A stretch of 44,751 nucleotides of DNA, from NCBI GenBank assembly GCA_009778385.1, contig WRJX01000095.1:1-44751 (forward strand), in the 5' to 3' direction. The notes beneath the pieces were generated by a model that ran no database searches, had not been told where the DNA came from, and was given only the letters and a program-made list of their open reading frames with translations. The DNA comes from Candidatus Bathycorpusculum sp. Lineage in GTDB: Archaea > Thermoproteota > Bathyarchaeia > Bathyarchaeales > Bathycorpusculaceae. The position numbers and the translations under genes were made by a program. Below, piece by piece: positions 35,811 through 42,074 of the stretch (position 1 is the first letter of the stretch; each line of letters opens with the position of its first letter).

Positions 35811-36914
35811 CTACATCCTGTATTTTTGTTTACTTCTGCGGAGAAGGAATACTAGAAATGGCCCGCCGGCGAGGGCGGTTATTATTCCTACAGGTATTTC
35901 TGTTGGGCCACCGATTGACCTTGCAAGATTATCGCATAAAATTAGGTAGATAGAGCCTACAATAGCGGATGCAGGTATGAGTAATCGGTGGTCTGGACCG
36001 ACGAGGAGTCTTGTTATATGTGGAATCATTAGTCCTACAAAACCGATCAGACCGCTGATAGAGACTGCTGCAGCTGTCATGATAGAGCCAAGTACTAACA
36101 AGATTTTTTTTGTTCGTTCAGTGTTTACGCCTAAGTGTTGTGCTGTGTCTTCACCAAGAGAAATCATGTTTAAATCGCGAGCATAAATGTAAGTTAGTAT
36201 GATACTTACTAGTATAAACGGCAGCACTGACCACCAGTTAGTCCAACCGACATTTGTTATGCTGCCGATTTGCCAGTTAACTAGCAGGTTAAGTTTGTGG
36301 TCTGTTGTCATAAATTGCATAGCTTGAAATATTGCTGCCAGAAAAATGCTTACGGCTATACCTGTAAGTAGCAGTGACATTTCTGGAACTCTGGTACCTA
36401 GTCTTGAAATATTGTATACAAAAAAGATTGTTACAAGAGCAGATAAGAAGGCTGCTATAGGTACTATGGGAAAGCCTAAGAAGCTTATTCCAGCGCCCCA
36501 GAGTATAGCGACGCCAGCACCTACTGAGGCTCCAGCGGATACACCTAAAACATAGGGATCAGCCATGGGGTTCTTAAAGACCCCTTGAAAGAGTGTGCCC
36601 GAGGCTGAGAGGGCTGCACCAATAATTAAGGCAGAGAGTATGCGAGGTAAGCGGACATCAAGAATTATCGTTTGATTAGCTAGTTGCTCACGTGAGAAAG
36701 AGGCTGTGTCAATAAAGTTGTTTACCCCAGGTATTCGGGTACCAAAATACGTTAAAATATCTGAATAGGATATGAATGCGTAACCGATGTTTAGAGAAAC
36801 AATTACTGTGATAACAAGAGCGGCTATGAGTCCAACTATGACTATTTTCCAGCGTTTTGCACGTTTGCTATAGGTGCTTTCTGTCTGGTTCAGGTTGTTG
36901 GTTGTGTCGCTCAA
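35811..36914 (-). CDS. btuC: Corrinoid ABC transporter permease BtuC (FecCD family)
   Basis: A 367-residue permease with about ten helices. Family marks are LDVRLPRILSALIIGAALSA and GTLFQGVFKNPMADPYVLGV in the first third, and ISGLIGFVGLMIPHITRLLV with GPDHRLLIPAS near the coupling loop. A ~30-residue charged N-terminus precedes the first helix. TTG 36914 is the start, 18 bases after the btuF stop, so translation is coupled. BtuC, iron-siderophore and heme permeases share this family; the CbiZ neighbour is the argument for corrinoids. Confidence 0.85.
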   Translation of the reverse strand: MSDTTNNLNQTESTYSKRAKRWKIVIVGLIAALVITVIVSLNIGYAFISYSDILTYFGTRIPGVNNFIDTASFSREQLANQTIILDVRLPRILSALIIGAALSASGTLFQGVFKNPMADPYVLGVSAGASVGAGVAILWGAGISFLGFPIVPIAAFLSALVTIFFVYNISRLGTRVPEMSLLLTGIAVSIFLAAIFQAMQFMTTDHKLNLLVNWQIGSITNVGWTNWWSVLPFILVSIILTYIYARDLNMISLGEDTAQHLGVNTERTKKILLVLGSIMTAAAVSISGLIGFVGLMIPHITRLLVGPDHRLLIPASAIVGSIYLILCDNLARSIGGPTEIPVGIITALAGGPFLVFLLRRSKQKYRM

Positions 36915-36932
36915 TGTTTATCACATGAAAGG

Positions 36933-37901
36933 TTAGGATTTTGATGGGAAAAGGTCGGGGTATAGACAGGTTGCGATAACTTGAACTTGGTCTGCAACTC
37001 TTATCCCAGGTTGATTAAACAAGTCTGAATCAAGGATATAGATGCGGTCGTTTGTAACTGCGTTAATTGTGTTCCAACCAGGTCTGGCTTTAACTTTGTC
37101 AACACTCCCATAAGATGGTGCTCCGCCCATGTCTGTTGGCAGCAGTATAATGTCAGGGTTATCTGTTATGATAACCTCCGAGCTGGTTGTCGGGTATTCC
37201 TCGGTTACGTTACTAAATAGATTGATTCCGCCTGCCGTGTTAATGACGTCATTTAGCCATGTACTGGAACCGACGGTCATTAAACCTGCATTAGAACTCC
37301 AAATTTCACAGTACACAGTTGGTTTCACTGCGATATTAGCAGCGTTTATTGTAGCTGTTACATGGTTAATTTGGTTAGTTAACTTGTTTACTAATGTGTT
37401 AGCATTATCTTCTGCACCTGTTGCTTTCCCGATTAGTTTTATGGTTTGGTAGATGTCATTAATGCTTTTTGGGCCTACAACTATAACGTTTAATCCGAGG
37501 TTTCTCATGTTTGGAATCATTGCGTCATTAATGTCTGTTGTAAATATGATATCAGGTTGTAGTAAAAGAACAACTTCCAAATTTGGTGTTGAAAATCCAC
37601 CAACGCTAGTCATGTTACCAGCGGCAAACCATGCCGAGAAGTCATAAGGTGAATTATCATAATCTGTTAAACCAACTACCTTATCACCTACACCAATCTC
37701 AAAGAGAATAGGAGTAACACTTGGCGCAATGGAAATTATACGTGTAGGAATAGTTTTTAATGTTGTTTGATAGCCTTGGCTATCTGTTATAGTTATGCCC
37801 TCTTGTGATTGCTGAAAATTTTGATGTGAATAGATAAAAATCGCGGATATGATAATGATTGTAATTAGGGTGAGGGATATTGCGATTTTGGTTTTTTCCA
37901 A
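36933..37901 (-). CDS. btuF: Corrinoid-binding protein BtuF-like
   Basis: A 322-residue extracellular binding protein. The N-terminal helix IAISLTLITIIIISAIFIYS acts as signal or anchor. The two-lobed type III fold starts at ITITDSQGYQTTLKTIPTRI, with RIISIAPSVTPILFEIGVGD and VVGLTDYDNSPYDF. The second lobe has NDRIYILDSDLFNQPGIRVA. This is the BtuF/FhuD class. TTG 37901 is set by AGGAG nine bases upstream. It is the first gene of the transporter operon. Confidence 0.85.
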   Translation of the reverse strand: MEKTKIAISLTLITIIIISAIFIYSHQNFQQSQEGITITDSQGYQTTLKTIPTRIISIAPSVTPILFEIGVGDKVVGLTDYDNSPYDFSAWFAAGNMTSVGGFSTPNLEVVLLLQPDIIFTTDINDAMIPNMRNLGLNVIVVGPKSINDIYQTIKLIGKATGAEDNANTLVNKLTNQINHVTATINAANIAVKPTVYCEIWSSNAGLMTVGSSTWLNDVINTAGGINLFSNVTEEYPTTSSEVIITDNPDIILLPTDMGGAPSYGSVDKVKARPGWNTINAVTNDRIYILDSDLFNQPGIRVADQVQVIATCLYPDLFPSKS

Positions 37902-38221
37902 TTGTTTTTTCTCCTGCTCTACTTTTGCTTTTTACTAGCTGGCTGCCTTTATTGGATCACACTTATTAACCAAGTTAAATAAGGTTGAATTTATGTAGCA
38001 GTAAACGTTTTTGGTGGTTGCCTTTTAAGATTTTCTGTAGCCTTGTATGATTTAAAGCTTTGTCGAAGTAATATCTCGTCAGAAAATATTCAACTTGAGT
38101 TGAACCCATAAATACAACTTTTTTCAATAAAAACGGAGCCAATTCAGCAGGCTTTTAGGCAACACTTCAATAGGGCGGTTGATAAATGTTTTTTTATAGT
38201 TCAAGGTATGTAGGTAAGTAG
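37902..38221. promoter_or_regulatory. Divergent btuF/cbiZ control region
   Basis: A 320-base gap between the transporter operon and cbiZ. It contains the AGGAG for btuF at its left end and GTAGGTAAG before cbiZ at its right end. I could not find the conserved B12-box sequence of cobalamin riboswitches. Shared control of both directions is likely but not readable. Confidence 0.45.
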
Positions 38222-38986
38222 ATGAAAAGCAGGTTGACAGTGTTTAGAGAAAGAAAAATACCGCTTGAATTAAACGATTTGGAAACAAAAATTGCATATC
38301 ACACGTATGAAGACATTGAAACTAACACTTTGCTTGTTGCTTTTTCAGAAAAAAGAAGAGTGCTCTCAACTGTAGACGGATACAGAAAAGTCAACTACGT
38401 AGGCAATAGTTATATTCCGCCAGAAATTGAAAAACTCGTGATGACTATAAAAGATTACAAAAGGTATGAAAAACAATTACCTCTAACTTTAGGAATCAAG
38501 CCAAGCCAAATTACATTTATGAGCACTGGAGTAGATATGGATAAAATTGCAGTATGCCAAAAAACCTACAAAGACCTAAAGGTTTACTGCATAGCAACCT
38601 GTGGAGCTAAAGACAACGCTTTACGCATGGGTGTAGACTCTGGCGATTGGGTAGAAACTAAGGCAGGTTTTGAGTTATCAACAGGCACCATAAACATACT
38701 GCTTCTCACAAATGCAGTTTTAACTACAGGAGCAATGGCTAGGTCAATAATGACTGCCACTGAAGCAAAAACGGCCACACTTCAAGACCTTAACTATATG
38801 AGCACAGCCTCACCACAAATTCAAGCCACAGGAACTGGAACAGACACCATGATTATCGTTTCAGGTACTAACCAACAAAACACGATACATTATACTGGAG
38901 GTCACACAAAAATGGGTGAATTAATAGCTAAAGCAACAAAAACGGCTGTAACACAGGGGCTAAAGAATTTTGACAGAGAAAATTAG
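38222..38986 (+). CDS. cbiZ: Adenosylcobinamide amidohydrolase CbiZ
   Basis: A 254-residue enzyme that cuts the amide bond of adenosyl-pseudocobinamides and similar corrinoids, giving adenosylcobyric acid so a cell can rebuild imported corrinoids. Visible family stretches are IKPSQITFMSTGVDMDKIAV, IATCGAKDNALRMGVDSGDW and ATGTGTDTMIIVSG with HYTGGHTKMGELIA near the C-terminus. It is divergent from BtuFCD, a common CbiZ context in archaea. GTAGGTAAG precedes ATG 38222. The rest of the salvage pathway is not in the window. Confidence 0.93.
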   Translation: MKSRLTVFRERKIPLELNDLETKIAYHTYEDIETNTLLVAFSEKRRVLSTVDGYRKVNYVGNSYIPPEIEKLVMTIKDYKRYEKQLPLTLGIKPSQITFMSTGVDMDKIAVCQKTYKDLKVYCIATCGAKDNALRMGVDSGDWVETKAGFELSTGTINILLLTNAVLTTGAMARSIMTATEAKTATLQDLNYMSTASPQIQATGTGTDTMIIVSGTNQQNTIHYTGGHTKMGELIAKATKTAVTQGLKNFDREN

Positions 38987-39001
38987 CGAAAAGGAGCGAG
39001 T

Positions 39002-39055
39002 GTTTATGGCAATATCGCCATAAACGGTGAGGTTCGAATCCCACCCCCTGCACCA
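39002..39055 (+). other. tRNA 3'-end fragment with adjoining perfect hairpin, probable attachment site remnant
   Basis: From 39027 the sequence reads GTG-A-GG-TTCGAAT-CCCAC, a T-arm with one inserted A (39030); without it all five stem pairs form. An acceptor strand CCCCTGC (39045-39051), discriminator A and encoded CCA follow. No 5' half (GCAGGGG acceptor, D-arm, anticodon arm) is found upstream, so this is not a working gene. Directly before it GTTTATGGC-aatatc-GCCATAAAC (39002-39025) is a nine-base-pair perfect hairpin. The integrase relic starts 100 bases on, so an old integration target or attachment remnant is the natural reading. Confidence 0.65.
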
Positions 39056-39155
39056 ACAAGATGTGTCTGGTTCTCTTCCTCAAATTTCGGCTCAAAAAAC
39101 CCAAAAAACAAAACCAAAATCTCCGCCTTTAAAAATCCCCGAACACATAAGGGAC

Positions 39156-40374
39156 ATGTCAACAAACAAACCAATACACGACTACGCCCAGCGCATAAAA
39201 CGAAACCGACACAACATACAACAACTCCCAAACGGACAACTAGGACTACAGTTTTTAGATCACCTAAACGCTTTGGGGCTGTCACTTGGTCGCGTGTCCA
39301 AATGTGCCGCACCTGCCCGTATTACTGCGCATAATAGATGGCGCAGACATTAAAGCCATGACAAAAACCGACATAGAACACATAGCCGCCCAAATAAACA
39401 GTAGACCCAACAAAGAATCCACCAAAGCAGACAACAAACTCCTCTTACGCAAAGTAGTTCAATACGCCAAACAAGGCAGTTGCGCCAAAAGCACCCCAAT
39501 ACCACCCGAAGTAAGCTGGATAAGCTTAACAGTAAAAGAAAAAAACCCCAAAGTCACACCAGAAAACTTGCTTACCCAAGAAGAAATAACTGCCATCCTA
39601 AAAGCAGTCACAAACAAACGCGACCGAGCCATCATATATGTACTCTTTGAAGCCGCCCTACGCCCAAGCGAGTTACTAACTATGAGTGTTGGCAGTGTAC
39701 TTTTCAAAGACCAATACTGCTTAATCGCCGCCAACGGTAAAACAGGCATAAAACGCATGCCCATAGTCACCTCAAGCAAACCCCTACTCCAATGGTTAGA
39801 AGAACATCCCTATAGAGATGACCCCCAAGCGCCGCTCTGGTGCTCCTTAGCAGTCAACCACACAGGCGAACGCTTAAGCTATACTCACTTCTGCAAAATA
39901 ATAAAAAACCTAGCCCAAAAGGCAGGAGTAAAACGAAACGTCTGGCCATATCTATACCGTCATACATCTTTGACTGCTATGGCTAAAGTGTTTACCGAGA
40001 GCAGACTTGAACAGTTTGCAGGCTGGACATATGGAAGCAAAATGACAAGACGTTATGTGCATTTTTCCGCAAGGGACTTAGAGGACGCAATGCTAGAACT
40101 ACATGGACTAAAGATACCTTCAAAGGCTGAAGGATTAGCTAAACTGGTTGAGTGCCCCCGATGTAGTAGTAAAAATCCTTTTGGAGACACAAGATGCACA
40201 ATCTGCGGCATGATACTAGACAAAGAGACTGCCCTAAGATTTGAAGACACCCAAAACCAAAAAGAAACAAAACTACAAGAGAAAAATTTGGAACTACAAA
40301 AACGCCTAGAAAAATTGGAAGGTGTTATTTCAACTCTTCTACCCGCCTCCCCTTCACCGGCTTCTCCGTATTAG
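39156..40374 (+). pseudogene. Tyrosine integrase with C-terminal zinc ribbon, frameshifted
   Basis: The N-terminal SAM-like part starts MSTNKPIHDYAQRIKRNRHN and runs to GLSLGRVSK. It then leaves frame near 39301, where two bases seem lost; expected reading continues HLPVLLRIIDGADIKAMTK in the next frame. The catalytic domain has Arg in AALRPSELLTMS, Lys in ANGKTGIKRMP, YRHTSLTAMA (Tyr where the usual HxxR has His) and the nucleophile Tyr in TRRYVHFS. A zinc ribbon (CPRC, then CTIC) and a coiled coil end the protein. The open frame upstream of ATG 39156 extends back through the tRNA fragment. Typical of archaeal provirus or plasmid integrases. Confidence 0.8.
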
Positions 40375-40477
40375 CGCAAAAGGTAAGTTGTTCTTTAGCG
40401 AGTTTTTTTATCTCGCTTATTTCTCTTAGAATTTCTTCTAACATCACTCTATCTACTTTTACATATTCTGCAGTCAT
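40325..40477 (-). CDS. Small helical protein, 50 aa, antisense to the integrase end
   Basis: ATG at 40477 opens 50 codons: MTAEYVKVDRVMLEEILREI, SEIKKLAKEQL and a basic tail ending GRRVEELK. A heptad-like helix suggests a small oligomeric or DNA-binding element protein. It overlaps the last 50 bases of the integrase on the opposite strand. No good Shine-Dalgarno is visible, so it may be chance. It is listed because the helix pattern and charge look real. Confidence 0.35.
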   Translation of the reverse strand: MTAEYVKVDRVMLEEILREISEIKKLAKEQLTFCANTEKPVKGRRVEELK

Positions 40478-40520
40478 TGTTTTTACCAAAGGATAGGTTT
40501 GTCTAGCTTTTTAAAGCGGT

Positions 40521-40577
40521 AGCCAAGGTTTGGGCTAAACGACACAGTCACTGTGTCGTTTTGAACCAACCCTGGCT
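40521..40577. repeat. Folded element copy 1 (57 bases)
   Basis: Outer arm AGCCA/TGGCT closes the element. Inside, AAACGACACAGT (40537-40548) pairs perfectly with ACTGTGTCGTTT (40550-40561) around one base. A GGCT at 40533-40536 can also pair with the 5' AGCC, so two folds compete. It is homologous along its length to the element at 40753-40812, and paired positions change together between copies. It could act as a structured RNA, a cruciform origin or a recombination site. Confidence 0.7.
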
Positions 40578-40626
40578 CCTTCCAAATATTGAACGCATAA
40601 ACAGTAGTTCATCTAACCGTAACTTA

Positions 40627-40653
40627 CACCTAACCGCAAGATGTCGTTAGGTG
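40627..40653. repeat. Inverted repeat CACCTAAC-N11-GTTAGGTG
   Basis: An eight-base perfect inverted repeat midway between the two folded elements. Its arms match the integron-type core pattern RYYYAAC/GTTRRRY, but 27 bases is too short for an attC site and no IntI gene is present. A shorter GGGC-aataat-GCCC lies at 40671-40684. Confidence 0.5.
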
Positions 40654-40752
40654 ATTTGTGACATAGTTTAGGGCAATAATGCCCCAAAGGAGCACGTTTT
40701 AACCAAACCACGTCGCACATGCCCATTGCACACAGTCCCTAGTTTACCGTAA

Positions 40753-40812
40753 AGCCCTAGTTTTAGGCTAAAACGAGACAGCCAGTGTCTTGTTTTGACA
40801 AAAATCAGGGCT
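40753..40812. repeat. Folded element copy 2 (60 bases)
   Basis: Outer arm AGCCCT/AGGGCT closes it. The inner stem pairs AAAACGAGACA (40770-40780) with TGTCTTGTTTT (40786-40796), including one G-T wobble. The competing GGCT lies at 40766-40769. Same order and orientation as copy 1, 232 bases away. Differences preserve pairing: C543-G555 in copy 1 becomes G777-C789 here (last three digits of positions), and the outer A-T pair becomes C-G. Confidence 0.7.
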
Positions 40813-41159
40813 CATTATCTACCCTGTTGGTGTGGTTTTTCTGTGAATGCGCAGGATTTGTTTGAAGGCTATAGTTTGTTTTTGGCGGGTTTGTTTATGT
40901 GGGGGCGAAAAAAAGCGGCGAGTGGTTGCGCTGGTTGTTGGGGTGTGAGGTTTATTGGCAGGCAGGCTTTGTGGAGGTTTTGCTTAATGTTTGTTGTGTG
41001 TGAATGTAAAATGGGAACGCTCAAAAACAGTTTATTTTGATAAAATATCTGCGAATAAACCCAAATAAGCAATAAACAAGACTTATTTACGAGCCATATG
41101 GTTAAAGAAGCTTGAAATGAGCAAATGAAAAAAGAGGAAATTCTGGAAAAAGTTTGGAA

Positions 41160-41490
41160 CCCACCAAAAACAACCCCATTAACCAAAATACCGTGGGAAC
41201 ACACCCCCAAACAACAAACGCACCAACATTTATGCCTATAAAAAGTCAAAAAACATACAAAATACACGATAAAACGGGAAAAACCCAAAAAACATGGTAA
41301 ACCACCAAAAACAACCCCATTAACCAAAAAACGCGTAAAAAACCAACCAAACAACAAACAAAACCACTTTTACACCCCTACAATACACAGTTTTACAAAA
41401 TTTAGGGTAAAAAAACCGTTAAAAACAACCCCATTAACCATAATCTAATGGGAAAACACAACCAAACAGAAAACAAAACCCAAAACACGC
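41160..41490. repeat. Three degenerate ~65-base direct repeats, iteron-like
   Basis: The 20-base core AAAAACAACCCCATTAACCA occurs exactly at 41166, 41307 and 41421. Each is followed by a looser copy of a tail containing CCAAACA(A/G)(A/C)AAAC about 45 bases later, so each unit is ~65 bases. Starts are 141 and 114 bases apart. A-rich strand bias and direct orientation recall iterons at plasmid or viral origins. They are too far apart for a CRISPR array. No replication initiator gene is seen nearby. Confidence 0.65.
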
Positions 41491-41540
41491 ATCATCTAAT
41501 TAAAAAGGCACAAAATAAGCCCAATTAAAATACAAAAAAA

Positions 41541-41623
41541 GTAAGCACACTTACTCGCCCCCATCATATATACATTAAAATTATGTATTTTTTGTTTCCC
41601 AAATCATCTGTAAGTCCGCTTAC
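41541..41623. promoter_or_regulatory. Two GTAAG-N4-CTTAC palindromes flanking a TATA-like stretch
   Basis: GTAAG-caca-CTTAC lies at 41541-41554 and GTAAG-tccg-CTTAC at 41610-41623, with equal arms and equal spacer length. Between them is CATCATATATACATTAAAA, a good TATA candidate near 41565-41580. Paired operators astride a promoter are typical of tight repression. The gene served would be the HD-ATPase (leader ~450 bases) or an unseen short transcript. Confidence 0.5.
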
Positions 41624-42074
41624 TTCCCGTTTGCACTGCCTTTGCTTTGCCTCCCCTCAGCATTCATAAAGATTGGCATAATTTCAGACTGCATAAAAAA
41701 AATATTTGCATATAGATTTATGGATGCTTCCGATTTTAAGGAAAGAAATTTGTTCCAGTTAGAAGAATCTCACTTTCAGAAATTTGAACTGCTCATAACG
41801 CTCCGAATCCATATAACACACAAGCATCACCGTAAGCATATTCTTCAATCCCTTGGGATCAATGCCTCCAATACCCCCTTAACAACTCTTGGAAACCTCA
41901 ACCATTAAACGCTCCAGATTATTTGTATAAGGTATATCCGTCTCCTCCAAGCCAATTTTTTAATGATAAAGTATAATAAAATATGTAAAAATAGGTGCAT
42001 AATATACACCATAATCAACAAAAAAGGATTTTATAGTTGAACAGCCTAACTTTAGCGGTTAAAAGGCTGATGAA

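Larger units (their letters stand above)
40478..42074. other. 1.6-kb structured non-coding region of the mobile segment
   Basis: No credible gene is seen in either direction; the open frames crossing it have compositions forced by repeats. It holds two homologous folded elements, an extra inverted repeat, three long direct repeats and two operator-like palindromes, each listed separately. A leader hairpin CAGCCT-N16-AGGCTG lies just before the HD-ATPase start (about 42041-42068). Confidence 0.6.

Noticed and set aside
37902-38221. Cobalamin riboswitch before btuF or cbiZ
   Set aside because: I could not find the conserved B12-box or the multi-helix layout on either strand.
38953-39055. Complete tRNA gene ending at 39055
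   Set aside because: ACAGGGG at 38952-38958 nearly matches the acceptor, but no D-arm or anticodon arm can be formed and it lies within the cbiZ coding region.
40627-40653. Integron attC-like core pattern RYYYAAC/GTTRRRY
   Set aside because: 27 bases is shorter than known attC sites, inner boxes are missing, and the integrase is not IntI-type.
40869-41357. 162-codon minus-strand frame with repeated LVNGVVFGG
   Set aside because: The peptide repeat is just the translation of the iteron-like DNA repeats; composition is not protein-like.
41160-41490. CRISPR array
   Set aside because: Three repeats only, starts 114-141 bases apart, degenerate tails and no cas genes.
41642-41908. 88-codon plus-strand frame
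   Set aside because: No ribosome binding site, no recognisable protein features, and it lies in structured non-coding DNA.
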